A stretch of DNA of 64,000 nt from CAWCQC01 sp963819905 (GTDB lineage: Bacteria; Actinomycetota; Thermoleophilia; Gaiellales; Gaiellaceae), in the NCBI GenBank assembly GCA_963819905.1, contig CAWFXP010000009.1, positions 124,001 to 188,000 of the forward strand. Direction: 5' to 3'. The position numbers and the translations under genes are program-made. The notes below the pieces were generated by a model. It was given only the letters and a program-made list of their open reading frames with translations, was not told the origin of the DNA and did no database searches. The first letter of the stretch is position 1. Each line of letters opens with the position of its first letter. This document shows, in pieces, positions 1 to 7,572 of the stretch.

Positions 1-396
1 GAAGTAGAAGGCATCGCCGAGCGGGTCGACCGGCGCCCACCCGATCCGCGGCACCCTGCCCTCCCGGAGCCGGACAGCGCGGCCCGGAACGATCGCCAGG
101 CCGGGGACGCCTCCGTCCTCCTCCGAGAGCTCGAGCGCGAGCTGGAGCCCGAGGCAGATCCCCAGGGTCGGCCGATCGAGCCGGACCCGCATGCGAAGCG
201 CCTCGTCGAGCCCGAGGTTCTCCAAGCTGCGCATCGCGCTGGCAGCCGAGCCGACCCCCGGTAGCACTGCCAGGTCGGCGTCGAGAACGGCGCCTGCGTC
301 CTCCGTCACGGCGACGTCAGCGCCCAGCCGGCGAAAGGCGGAGACGACCGATCTGACGTTGCCGGCCCCGTAGTCACACACGCGAACGGTCGTCAC
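1..396 (-). CDS. hisH: Imidazole glycerol phosphate synthase, glutaminase subunit HisH (partial, C-terminus cut by window edge)
   Basis: Glutamine amidotransferase subunit of IGP synthase, which releases ammonia for HisF in histidine biosynthesis (cytoplasm). The 132 visible codons start with GTG and carry a class I glutaminase fold: an N-terminal CDYGAGN strand-turn, the PGVGS oxyanion region (about residues 46-50) and the nucleophile Cys81 in GICLGLQ. The His/Glu of the triad lie beyond the window start. It is the last visible gene of the minus-strand his operon, 118 bp after hisB. That gap is long for this operon and holds a copy of a 38-bp repeat. hisF may follow outside the window (inference). 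Confidence 0.93.
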   Translation of the reverse strand, partial: MTTVRVCDYGAGNVRSVVSAFRRLGADVAVTEDAGAVLDADLAVLPGVGSAASAMRSLENLGLDEALRMRVRLDRPTLGICLGLQLALELSEEDGGVPGLAIVPGRAVRLREGRVPRIGWAPVDPLGDAFYF

Positions 397-447
397 GCTT
401 CCGACACACCCCTGTCACGAAGCGCGCGCATTTCGTGCGTTGCTCCT

Positions 448-485
448 CGATACGCTGAACGCGGGAGGAGGCGCGGGGTGGCCCC
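448..485 (+). repeat. 38-bp repeat, copy A (inverted relative to copy B at 4432-4469)
   Basis: Lies in the 118-bp hisB-hisH gap. It begins CGATACGCTGA and ends GCGCGGGGTGGCCCC. It matches the reverse complement of 4432-4469 with three mismatches in 38 bases. Both copies are intergenic. No coding sense or clear hairpin is apparent; the function is unknown. Confidence 0.6.
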
Positions 486-514
486 AGACGCGATCGGGGC
501 GGGCAGGCGTCGGT

Positions 515-1081
515 TCACAGCATCCCCTTGGTCGAGGGCACGCCGACGCTCTCCTGACGGAGCGCGCCCCGAAGCGCACGGCCGACGGCCTTGAATGCGG
601 CCTCGGCGACATGGTGAGCGTCCGAGCCGGTCGATTCCAGATGTATCCCGAGCCGGCCGGCCTGCGCAAAGCTCCGCAGGACGTGGTCGGCGAGCCCTGG
701 ATCGAGAGCGAGCTTGCACTCGCACCACGGACGACCGCCGAGGTCGATCGACGCGCGCGCGAGCGCATCATCCATCGGGACGACGCAATCCCCGTAGCGT
801 GCGATCCCGCGGCGGTCACCCAGGGCTCGGTCGAGCGCCTCGCCGAAAGCGAGCGCCGCGTCCTCGGCCGTGTGATGCTCGCCCGTCTCGAGATCGCCCG
901 TCCCCTCGAGAAACAGGTCGAGACCCGCATGGAACGCCAGCTGCTCGAGGAAGTGGTCGTAGACTCCGGCGCCGGTCGAGACGCGGACGCGGCCCTCGCC
1001 GTCGAGAGACAGCCTGACGCGTACCGTCGTCTCCGCCGTCGCGCGGACGTGACGCGCACGCCGACGGTCGGCCGCCCGAGA
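515..1081 (-). CDS. hisB: Imidazoleglycerol-phosphate dehydratase HisB, in-frame 3' half of a hisC-hisB fusion
   Basis: Dehydrates imidazoleglycerol phosphate to imidazoleacetol phosphate (histidine step 6). About 188 residues match the whole bacterial HisB domain (usual about 195). Visible are the Mn-binding His motifs (DHFLEQ..H, GEHHTAED, SDAHH..E), the RYG..VPMDDAL segment and the usual ending PSTKGML. There is no stop and no ATG, GTG, TTG or CTG codon between the end of the HisC domain (..LLESLARAL) and the HisB domain, so both are read as one polypeptide. The given start is a domain boundary, not a start codon. The frame is open from about 1369 down to the stop at 515, so this half is intact downstream of the frameshift in hisC. 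Confidence 0.88.
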   Translation of the reverse strand, partial: SRAADRRRARHVRATAETTVRVRLSLDGEGRVRVSTGAGVYDHFLEQLAFHAGLDLFLEGTGDLETGEHHTAEDAALAFGEALDRALGDRRGIARYGDCVVPMDDALARASIDLGGRPWCECKLALDPGLADHVLRSFAQAGRLGIHLESTGSDAHHVAEAAFKAVGRALRGALRQESVGVPSTKGML

Positions 1082-1084
1082 CCC

Positions 1085-2066
1085 GTTCGGCCGCTCGAGC
1101 GCGCGCGCGAGGGACTCGAGAAGGAGATCATCGTCCTCGATGTCCCTGATCGAAATCCTGACCCCATCCGGGAACACGCGGACCACTACCCCATCCTGAA
1201 GGAGCGATGCCGCAAGCCCGTCCGGGTCGGGAAACGGCACGAACAGGAAGTTCGCCCGCGATGGCCAGGGTGAGAGCCCGAGCGCTGCGAGCGCCGCAGC
1301 CACCCGCTCGCGCTCCTCGAGAACCGGCTCGACGTCGGGCGGGAACCGAAGTGCCGCCTCGGCGAGGGAGCGCCGACAGCGTCGACACTGCCAGCGGCGA
1401 CTGCCGCCGGTTGAGCTCCGCAGCCACCTCTGTCGACGCCAGCGCGTATCCGACCCGGGCACCGGCCAAGCCGAACGCCTTCGAGAACGTGCGGATCACG
1501 ATCACTCCGTCATCGAGCAGGTCGGCGGCGGTCTCGCCCGCGAACTCGAAGTACGCCTCGTCGACCACCAGTGGCCTCGCATCCGGAAGAGGGCCGAGCG
1601 CGCCGCTCGGGTTGTTCGGCCGGCACGCGAACGTCACGCGTGGGTTCTCGTCGGCGACCTCCCCGCCGGCGAGCTGCGTCGCGATGCGGTAGAGCGGATA
1701 CGTCGGCTCCTCGGTGATTGCCGCACGGTCGCCGGGGCCGATGAAGGCCCGCGCCGTCAAGAGGATGAGGTCGTCAGCTCCGGCCCCGAGAACGATGTTC
1801 TCGGGGCGCAGGCTCGCGTACTCGGCGATCGCCTCGAGCAGGCTCGGGTAGCCACCGTGCGGATAGCTGTTCACCTCCGCCAGCGCACCGGCGACTGTGC
1901 CCGGGCGCGAGGAGGAGAGCGGTAACGGGGACGTGTTTCCGTCGAAGCGGACGATGAAGACCGGATCGAGACCGACCCGGCAAGCGAGCTCGGAAGTCGA
2001 CGGGGCCCACCCGTAGGCGGTGAACTCCGTCGGCAACGGCCGCATTGAAGAGACGGCGCCTGTCAC
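1085..2066 (-). CDS. hisC: Histidinol-phosphate aminotransferase HisC (5' half of hisC-hisB fusion), frameshifted
   Basis: PLP enzyme (fold type I) converting imidazoleacetol phosphate to histidinol phosphate. The first 232 codons carry RPNNPSG, VVDEAY (Asp169/Tyr172) and the PLP lysine Lys206 in SKAFGLAGAR. Reading then breaks near 1370: the family sequence continues one frame over as SLAEAALRFP..SRANFLFV and runs into HisB. One extra C explains the break. The GTG start overlaps the hisG stop (GTGA); an ATG seven codons later is an alternative. With one base removed, hisC-hisB would be a 516-residue bifunctional protein. The sequence cannot tell a real mutation from an assembly error. Confidence 0.85.
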
Positions 2067-2902
2067 GCCAGCATTCGCTCGACAGGCACCAGAAGTATCG
2101 ACGACGCCCCGGCTGCTTCGAGCTCGGGCAGCAGGCTCCAGACATCCGCCGCCGGCACCAGCGCGTGCACGGCGACCATCCCCGGCTCCGAGAGGGGAAG
2201 AATGCTCGGAGCGCGGCCACCAGGGACCAGCGTGCAGATGAGGTCGAGCGCACCCTCGGGCGCGTTCATCATCAGGTAGCGCGCGTCGCGCGCGTTCACC
2301 ACGCTCCTCAGCACAGCGGCCAGCTGCAGGGCTTCGTCGTCAGGCTCGCTGGCACCGATGAGAACGGCCTCGGATGAGAAGAGCGCGCCGAGTGAGCGCA
2401 GGCCGTTCGTGCGAAGCGTGTTGCCGCTCGAGACGAGGTCGATGATCGCGTCCGCAAGACCGAGTCTCGGAGCCACCTCGACCGAGCCGGTGACATCCAC
2501 GAGATCGACGTCGATCTCCCGCTCGGCGAGCACCTGCCGGGCGAGCCGAGGAAACACCGTTGCGATCCGGAGGCCCGCGAGGTCACCGAGCTCCCAGGCG
2601 GTCGACTCCTGCGGCACCGCGGCCTCGAGGGTGCAGCTCCCGAAGCCGAGGCGCAGAAGCTCACGTACCTCGGCACCGCGCTCGCGCACCAGGTCTGCGC
2701 CCGTCACCCCACAGTCCACGACTCCGTCTTGCACGTACTCCGGGATGTCGGCGGCTCGTACCAAGAGCACCTCGACGGGTGCGTTCCGACATGCGAACGC
2801 GAGCGCCCGCTCTCCAGGCGCCTCGGGACCGAGACCGGCCTCCTCGAGCAGCGACACGCACGGCTCGCGGAGCCGCCCCTTCGCGGGAATAGCGATCTTC
2901 AG
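2063..2902 (-). CDS. hisG: ATP phosphoribosyltransferase HisG (long form), probable CTG start
   Basis: First enzyme of histidine synthesis: ATP + PRPP to phosphoribosyl-ATP. The 279 residues match the long HisG form. They start LKIAIPAKGRL, include GVTGADLVRE and DLVSSGNTLRTNGL, and end with a regulatory domain (..VAVHALVPAADVW..) that binds histidine in family members; HisZ is then not needed. No ATG, GTG or TTG occurs near the conserved N-terminus. The codon there is CTG, overlapping the stop of the preceding yerC-like gene as CTGA, so CTG is the likely start. An upstream in-frame start would require a long extension overlapping the whole yerC-like gene. Confidence 0.9.
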   Translation of the reverse strand: MKIAIPAKGRLREPCVSLLEEAGLGPEAPGERALAFACRNAPVEVLLVRAADIPEYVQDGVVDCGVTGADLVRERGAEVRELLRLGFGSCTLEAAVPQESTAWELGDLAGLRIATVFPRLARQVLAEREIDVDLVDVTGSVEVAPRLGLADAIIDLVSSGNTLRTNGLRSLGALFSSEAVLIGASEPDDEALQLAAVLRSVVNARDARYLMMNAPEGALDLICTLVPGGRAPSILPLSEPGMVAVHALVPAADVWSLLPELEAAGASSILLVPVERMLA

Positions 2903-3210
2903 CTGCCCGTCCGGGCCTTCAGCCGATCGATCGCCAGTCGGTAGCCTTCCTCGCCGTGTCGCAGCCAATGCGCCACCCGCGTCACCGTCGTCGTCGAAGC
3001 CCCCGTCCGTCGGCTCACCTCGTGGTAGGGGAGCCCCTCGTCCACGAGACGAGCCACCTGCCAACGATGAGCCATCGCCTCGAGCTCCGAGAGCGTGCAC
3101 AGATCCCTGAGGAAGTGCTCCGTCTCCTCGGGCGTCTCGAGCGCCAGCACCGCTGCGAAGAGCTCTCTGATCTCCGGGGTCGCCCACGGGTGTGACTGGT
3201 CTGCTGCCAT
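2899..3210 (-). CDS. YerC/YecD-type TrpR-like transcriptional regulator at head of his operon
   Basis: A 103-residue DNA-binding protein of the TrpR/YerC family. It carries RELFAAVLALETPEE, a HRWQVARLVDEGLPYHEV segment and a helix-turn-helix (SRRTGASTTTVTRVAHWL). Full family length. It is the first gene of the minus-strand his operon and overlaps hisG by CTGA, so it is co-expressed with the pathway. From memory, comparative genomics has proposed YerC-type proteins as histidine-operon repressors in some Gram-positive bacteria; here the position and an adjacent palindrome support the same role (inference). The ATG start is only 19 bp from the divergent hisA start. Confidence 0.85.
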   Translation of the reverse strand: MAADQSHPWATPEIRELFAAVLALETPEETEHFLRDLCTLSELEAMAHRWQVARLVDEGLPYHEVSRRTGASTTTVTRVAHWLRHGEEGYRLAIDRLKARTGS

Positions 3211-3215
3211 GACGT

Positions 3216-3229
3216 GTTAGCATGTTAAC
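3216..3229. promoter_or_regulatory. Candidate operator/divergent promoter between yerC-like gene and hisA
   Basis: GTTAGCATGTTAAC is a 14-bp palindrome with one mismatched pair. It overlaps a direct repeat TTAGCATG/TTAACATG (3218-3233). TAGCAT (3218-3223) lies 6 nt before the hisA ATG, and TAACAT on the other strand lies 11 nt before the yerC-like ATG, so both possible -10 elements fall inside the palindrome. Autoregulation by the TrpR-like protein is inferred. Confidence 0.55.
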
Positions 3230-3994
3230 ATGACAGCAAGAGGCGGGCAAGCCGCCGCGAGAACGTCACGGCATGGCCGGCGTGCCCTGCAGGTCATTCC
3301 CGCCGTCGACGTGCTCGATGAGGGCGTTGTCCGGCTCGAGCAAGGCAGGTTCGACCGCGTCGCCCTTCGAGCCGGGCAGCCGGACGAGCTCGTTGCTCGG
3401 CTGGCGTCCGAGCGACCGCCGCTCATCCACGTCGTCGATCTCACCGGGGCGCGCACGGGGAAACTGAGGCCCGAGCTCTTCCGGCGCCTCGTGGGCGCGG
3501 CCGACGGCGTACCCGTACAAGCGTCGGGCGGAATCCGCTCGAGGGCGGACGCCGAAGAGCTCCTGGACGCTGGTGCGGCCCGCGTGGTCGTGGGCACCGC
3601 CGCGTTCGCAACGGAGGACGCGCTTGCTGCCTTCACGACCCTTGGGGACCGGGTTGTCGTCGCGATCGACGTCCGTGGCGGCGAGGTCGCTGCCGCCGGC
3701 TGGGAGAGAGGGACCGGACTCGAGCCCGAAGGCGCCGTCTGCCGCTGCGCCCAGGCGGGCATCCACCGAGTCCTCTGCACCGCAATCGAACGCGACGGAA
3801 CGCTTCAGGGGCCGGATCTCGATCTCCTGGGGCGGGTGCGTGACGCAGCCGACGTTCGGCTCATCGCGGCCGGAGGAGTCCGCTCAGTGGACGACCTCGC
3901 CGCGGTCGACAGGCTTGGGATCGAAGGCGTCGTGACGGGCCGGGCACTGCTCGAGGGCCGCATCCCACTCGCAGTCCTGCGAGGGCTCGGCTAG
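3230..3994 (+). CDS. hisA: HisA-type phosphoribosylformimino-AICAR ribotide isomerase
   Basis: TIM-barrel isomerase of histidine step 4. Seen: the catalytic Asp in VIPAVDVLDEG (about residue 27), VDLTGA, QASGGIR, the second catalytic Asp region VVAIDVRGG, and the phosphate-binding AAGGVRS and TGRALLEG loops. It is split from the other his genes and divergent from the regulator. The ATG at 3230 adds about 18 residues (Arg/Ala-rich) before the conserved QVIPAVD. No other ATG, GTG or TTG is available in frame, though a CTG at 3287 is possible. The 3' end overlaps the convergent 88-residue gene by 4 bp. TrpF-like dual activity (PriA) cannot be excluded. Confidence 0.9.
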   Translation: MTARGGQAAARTSRHGRRALQVIPAVDVLDEGVVRLEQGRFDRVALRAGQPDELVARLASERPPLIHVVDLTGARTGKLRPELFRRLVGAADGVPVQASGGIRSRADAEELLDAGAARVVVGTAAFATEDALAAFTTLGDRVVVAIDVRGGEVAAAGWERGTGLEPEGAVCRCAQAGIHRVLCTAIERDGTLQGPDLDLLGRVRDAADVRLIAAGGVRSVDDLAAVDRLGIEGVVTGRALLEGRIPLAVLRGLG

Positions 3995-4257
3995 CTGCCG
4001 GGATTCCCCTTGACCCAGTCGCGCAGATCGAACCAGTGCGTCTCACGCAGCGCCTCGACGACGGCCGGGTCGGTGTGATCCGGATTGAAGACGTGATGAT
4101 CGAGATCGGCGCAGAGGGCTACGGCTTCGAGCGGAACGGTGATGCTGACGAGCGCGTCCGCGGGAAGATGGGCCTCTGCGACCGTGTAGTGCTTGAAGTG
4201 GAGGTCCGGTGCGAGGTCGAGGAGCATCGGCCAGTCCGGGCAGCTGCGTGCGCTCAT
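3991..4257 (-). CDS. Conserved-looking 88-residue protein of unknown function
   Basis: Begins MSARSCPDWPMLLDLAPD, rich in His/Asp (DLDHHVFNPDHTDP) and ends in a basic THWFDLRDWVKGN segment. No signal peptide or membrane span; probably cytoplasmic. The ATG overlaps the stop of an upstream 40-residue reading frame (ATGA), which suggests translational coupling. I do not recognise a family with confidence. The His/Asp cluster could bind a metal, but this is only suggested by composition. Confidence 0.7.
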   Translation of the reverse strand: MSARSCPDWPMLLDLAPDLHFKHYTVAEAHLPADALVSITVPLEAVALCADLDHHVFNPDHTDPAVVEALRETHWFDLRDWVKGNPGS

Positions 4258-4376
4258 CGAAGGACGGCCGGCCCCGGTTCCGCCACCGATCTGGCTACGA
4301 CCGGCGTCGCGGTGCAGAACGGGTCGCGCACAACCCTGTTGCTGTGAGAGACACGGGCGGCACTCCAGGACGGCAT
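4254..4376 (-). CDS. Predicted leaderless 40-residue small protein coupled to the 88-residue gene
   Basis: A 40-codon frame starting MPSWSAARVSHSNRVVRDPF. It ends in CGA TGA, whose TGA overlaps the ATG of the next gene. A TAGTCT -10 hexamer (minus strand, 4383-4388) ends 6 nt before its ATG, as for other genes here. It may be a genuine small protein or a leader whose translation controls the downstream gene. The peptide is basic, with one Cys and no membrane segment. Confidence 0.5.
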   Translation of the reverse strand: MPSWSAARVSHSNRVVRDPFCTATPVVARSVAEPGPAVLR

Positions 4377-4382
4377 ACGCCG

Positions 4383-4388
4383 AGACTA
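4383..4388 (-). promoter_or_regulatory. Predicted -10 element (TAGTCT), leaderless
   Basis: TAGTCT on the minus strand, 6 nt before the 40-codon frame's ATG. No convincing -35 was seen. Confidence 0.4.
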
Positions 4389-4431
4389 GCTCACGGAGTC
4401 GGGTGAAGCGGCCACCATCGCACCCGCGGCC

Positions 4432-4469
4432 GGGGCCACCCCGCGCCTCCACCCGCTATCAGCGTATCG
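4432..4469 (-). repeat. 38-bp repeat, copy B
   Basis: Minus-strand copy of the element at 448-485 (35 of 38 positions identical). It lies in the 150-bp stretch between the 3' end of hemE and the -10 of the small gene. Otherwise this stretch shows nothing recognisable. Confidence 0.6.
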
Positions 4470-4538
4470 TCGCGTTGCGCGCGTGTGGTGCGCGCAGCGG
4501 GCCGATTTCGTCACGAGACCGAGACGAAGGAGAACAGG

Positions 4539-5573
4539 TCAGGCCCGAGGGCTCGTGGCCGTTTGCTCGTGCACGAGCTCACGGAGGCGACCGAGGGCAG
4601 CCGGGTCGGTCTCGGGCAGGACGCCGTGTCCGAGGTTGAAGATGTGGCCTGGGCGCCCTGCGACCGCGGCCAGGATGCGGTTCGTCTCGGCCTCGACTCG
4701 TTCGAACGGGCCCAGCAGAAGGGTCGGGTCGAGATTGCCCTGGACACCTCGGTCTGCGCCCGCGGCTGCCCAACCGTCGTCGATCAGCACTCGCCAGTCG
4801 AGGCCGATCACGTCGCCTCCGGCCTCGGCGAGGTCGGCGAGGAGGTGTGTGCACCCGGTTCCGAAGTGGATGGTCGGCACGTCCACCGCGGCCAGGATGC
4901 GGGCCGAATAGGGGGCGGCGAACTCGCGGTAGTCCCGGGCTGACAGTGCGCCCACCCAGGAGTCGAACAGCTGGATCGCGTCGGCGCCGGCGGCGACCTG
5001 GGCGACGGCGTAGGCCGCGAGGCTTTCGGCGATCCGCTCCATGAGGGCGTGCCAGACGTCAGGCGCCGCGTACATGCAGCGCTTCGTCTGGACGAACGTC
5101 CGGCTCGGCCGACCCTCGATCAGGTAGCCAGCGACAGTGAAGGGGCCGCCGACGAAGCCAACCAGGGCCTTCGCCGGATCGAGCTCGCGACGGACCAGGC
5201 GGATCGACTCGAGCGCATACGGCAGCGCGGTCTCGGGCTCGAGCGGCGCGACGCGCCCGATATCCGCCGCCGTCCGGATCGGAGTGTCCGTAACCGGGCC
5301 GACGCCCTCGACGAGCTGGACGTCCACGCCCATCCCGAGCGCCGGGAGCATGATGTCCGAGTAGATGACCGCCGCATCGACGCCGTGGCGACGGACGGGC
5401 TGGAGCGTCACCTCGGCACAGACCTCGGGTCGGCGGCAGATCTCGAACAGGTCGAGCTTCTCCCGGATCCGGCGGTACTCCGGGAGCGACCGGCCCGCCT
5501 GGCGCATGTACCAGACCGGGGTGCGCTCGACCTGCTCGCGCCGGGCAGCACGGACGAGGAGGGGGCGGATCAC
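4539..5573 (-). CDS. hemE: Uroporphyrinogen decarboxylase
   Basis: Decarboxylates the four acetates of uroporphyrinogen III to coproporphyrinogen III in heme synthesis (cytoplasm). Its 344 residues match the usual length. It has the family signatures TPVWYMRQAGRSLPEYR near the N-terminus, the substrate-binding YSDIMLP loop with its catalytic Asp, GGPFTVAGYLIEG, and the C-terminal FNLGHGVLPETDP. GTG start, preceded at 6 nt by a TAGGCT -10 element. It stands alone: the next same-strand gene upstream (the SDR) ends 76 bp away. Confidence 0.96.
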   Translation of the reverse strand: MIRPLLVRAARREQVERTPVWYMRQAGRSLPEYRRIREKLDLFEICRRPEVCAEVTLQPVRRHGVDAAVIYSDIMLPALGMGVDVQLVEGVGPVTDTPIRTAADIGRVAPLEPETALPYALESIRLVRRELDPAKALVGFVGGPFTVAGYLIEGRPSRTFVQTKRCMYAAPDVWHALMERIAESLAAYAVAQVAAGADAIQLFDSWVGALSARDYREFAAPYSARILAAVDVPTIHFGTGCTHLLADLAEAGGDVIGLDWRVLIDDGWAAAGADRGVQGNLDPTLLLGPFERVEAETNRILAAVAGRPGHIFNLGHGVLPETDPAALGRLRELVHEQTATSPRA

Positions 5574-5579
5574 GTGCGA

Positions 5580-5585
5580 AGCCTA
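5580..5585 (-). promoter_or_regulatory. Predicted -10 element of hemE (TAGGCT), leaderless
   Basis: Minus-strand TAGGCT ends 6 nt before the hemE GTG, placing the expected transcript start at the start codon. Confidence 0.45.
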
Positions 5586-5649
5586 GAGACTCGGTGCGGA
5601 GCCGCTTGCCGACCCCGGACCGACCCCGGCTCGCCGCCTGCCGCGCCGT

Positions 5650-6585
5650 CTACCCGGCGGGAACCGGGCCGAGGGAGTCGATCGTCCGACGCAGCCCGTC
5701 CTCGAGGCTGACTTCGGGCTCCCAGCCGAGCACCTGCTGCGCGCGCGTGATGTCCGGCTGGCGAACCTGCGGGTCGTCCACGGGGAGCGCCTCGAAGACG
5801 ATCTCGCTCTTCGAGCCCGTCACCTTGAGGACCGTCTCCGCGAGGTCGAGCAAGGTGCGCTCCTCCGGGTTGCCGAGGTTGACCGGGAGGTTCTCGCTGC
5901 TCGCGGCGAGCAGGAACAGACCGCGGATCAGGTCGTCGACGTAGCAGAAGCTCCGCGTCTGCGACCCGTCGCCGAAGACCGTCAGCGGCTTGTTCTCGAG
6001 CGCCTGGCGCACGAAGGTCGGAATCGCTCTGCCGTCGTGCGGACGCATCCTCGGCCCGAACGTGTTGAAGATCCGGGCGACGCAGGTGTCGACGCCCTGC
6101 TGGCGGTGATAGGCCATCGTCATCGCTTCCGCGTAGCGCTTGGCCTCGTCGTAGACGCCGCGCGGACCGATCGGGTTGACGTTCCCCCAGTACGTCTCGG
6201 GCTGCGGATGCACCTGGGGATCGCCGTAGACCTCGCTCGTCGAGGCGATCAGGAAGCGCGCACGCTTGAACTTCGCGAGGCCGAGCGCATTGTGGGTCCC
6301 GTACGAGCCGACCTTGAGCGTGTGGAGCGGCAGCCGCATGTAGTCGATCGGGCTGGCCGGGCTCGCGAGGTGGAAGACGACGTCGACCGGCTCCTCGATC
6401 TGTAGGTGCGTGGTCAGGTCGTGGTGCATGAACACGAAGCTCGGGCTGCGGATGTGGCTCAGATTCTGCAACGAGCCCGTATCGAGGTTGTCGACGCAAA
6501 TGACCCGGTAGCCGTCGGCGAGGAGGCGGTCGCAGAGATGCGACCCGAGGAAGCCTGCGCCACCGGTGACGACCGCGGTGCTCAC
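5650..6585 (-). CDS. UDP-glucuronate decarboxylase-like SDR (UDP-xylose synthase)
   Basis: Extended short-chain dehydrogenase, 311 residues, matching UXS proteins: NAD-binding TGGAGFLGSHL at residues 8-18, VDNLDTGSLQNL, HLASPASPIDYMRLP, the active-site TSEVYGDPQVHPQPE, the catalytic YDEAKRYAE (Tyr-X3-Lys) and RIFNTFGPRMRP. Family members oxidise and decarboxylate UDP-glucuronate to UDP-xylose, a precursor for glycan assembly. GTG start with a TACGAT -10 element 9 nt upstream. It is the last gene of the minus-strand polysaccharide cluster. A plain UDP-sugar epimerase is less likely given the PASPIDYM motif. Confidence 0.88.
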   Translation of the reverse strand: MSTAVVTGGAGFLGSHLCDRLLADGYRVICVDNLDTGSLQNLSHIRSPSFVFMHHDLTTHLQIEEPVDVVFHLASPASPIDYMRLPLHTLKVGSYGTHNALGLAKFKRARFLIASTSEVYGDPQVHPQPETYWGNVNPIGPRGVYDEAKRYAEAMTMAYHRQQGVDTCVARIFNTFGPRMRPHDGRAIPTFVRQALENKPLTVFGDGSQTRSFCYVDDLIRGLFLLAASSENLPVNLGNPEERTLLDLAETVLKVTGSKSEIVFEALPVDDPQVRQPDITRAQQVLGWEPEVSLEDGLRRTIDSLGPVPAG

Positions 6586-6594
6586 GGAAGCTCG

Positions 6595-6600
6595 ATCGTA
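6595..6600 (-). promoter_or_regulatory. Predicted -10 element (TACGAT) of the UXS-like gene
   Basis: Minus strand, 9 nt before the GTG; consistent with a leaderless transcript. Confidence 0.4.
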
Positions 6601-6656
6601 GCGAACAGCCCTGTCACAACCCGAGTATCGGCGAGGACGGGCACCGGCCTGAGGAT

Positions 6657-7550
6657 TCAGTCGGCGCGGCGGATGCGACGCTTCGCCGGCTCCCAGAGGA
6701 GGGCGGCGAGCAGCCCGACGACCAGGCCGACGATCGCGCCGACGATGATCGAGCTCTGCTTGCTCTTGGCGGCGACCTTGGACGAGGCCGCCCGCGTGAC
6801 GACCTGGCCGCGCTCCACGTCCACGGCGAGCGCGAGCTCGAGCTCGGTATCGGTGCGCTGCTGCACGAGCACTGCCCGGGCCTGCTGCTCGCTCTGGAGG
6901 AGACCGACCAGCACCAGCCGCTCTGCCGACGAGAGATCGGCACCCGCGGCGATTGCGGCCCGGTAGCGCTGGATCGCCTCGTCGCTGGCCGCGACCTGCT
7001 CGTTCAGCGAATCACGCAGGACGGTGAACTGCTCGATCTTCGTGTCTGCGTAGCCCGAGACACGCGCGACGACCGTCCCGGCAAGGGCGTTCGCAGCCTC
7101 GGCCGACTGGCGCTTCCAGGGCCCGCGCACCGAGATCTCGACGAGCTGGGTCTGTCCGACCTTCGAGAGCGAGCCGGCGACGGCTTTGGTCGAGATGCCG
7201 TTCCTGAGCTCGTTCGGCGGCACACCTACCTCGGCGGCCGTGGCCGCGACGACCGACTGGCTCTTGACGATCTGGGAAACCGTCGAGGGGTTCGTCTGCA
7301 GGCTCTGGATCTGGGCGTTTCCGCTCGGCGTCAGCGGCTGGCCGAGGTAGACGGTCGCCCTCGCCTGGTAGGTGGTGCCGCCGCCGAGCGAGACGAGGTA
7401 GCCGATGACCGCGCCGAGCACGATCGCCCCGACGACCACCCACCAGTGCCCGACGATCCGCCACCAGTACCGGCCGAAGTCGACCTCCTGCTCGGCGTCG
7501 AGATCGTGATCCTCAGCGCCCTTGCGCCGCTCTTGGTTCTCCGGGCTCAC
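6657..7550 (-). CDS. Wzz/chain-length-determinant-type membrane protein
   Basis: 297 residues with a Wzz-like layout: a cytoplasmic acidic N-terminus, a first membrane span at about 37-55, an extracytoplasmic region (VYLGQPLTPSGNAQIQSL, then coiled-coil-like helices) and a second span near the C-terminus (SSIIVGAIVGLVVGLLAALLW), followed by a short basic tail. No kinase domain is present. Such proteins set polymer length or act as co-polymerases in Wzy-dependent export. The GTG start is supported by TACAGT 9 nt upstream and by the distance to the propeller gene (22 bp). Confidence 0.82.
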   Translation of the reverse strand: MSPENQERRKGAEDHDLDAEQEVDFGRYWWRIVGHWWVVVGAIVLGAVIGYLVSLGGGTTYQARATVYLGQPLTPSGNAQIQSLQTNPSTVSQIVKSQSVVAATAAEVGVPPNELRNGISTKAVAGSLSKVGQTQLVEISVRGPWKRQSAEAANALAGTVVARVSGYADTKIEQFTVLRDSLNEQVAASDEAIQRYRAAIAAGADLSSAERLVLVGLLQSEQQARAVLVQQRTDTELELALAVDVERGQVVTRAASSKVAAKSKQSSIIVGAIVGLVVGLLAALLWEPAKRRIRRAD

Positions 7551-7559
7551 AGCCGCCCG

Positions 7560-7565
7560 ACTGTA
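7560..7565 (-). promoter_or_regulatory. Predicted -10 element (TACAGT) of the Wzz-like gene
   Basis: Minus strand, 9 nt before the GTG at 7550; lies in the short gap after the propeller gene. Confidence 0.4.
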
Positions 7566-7572
7566 GCAGCGG

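Noticed and set aside
440..1273. Long plus-strand reading frame (277 codons) through hisB/hisC
   Set aside because: Arg/Ala-rich antisense frame opposite real genes; typical of high-GC DNA. No domain and no start context.
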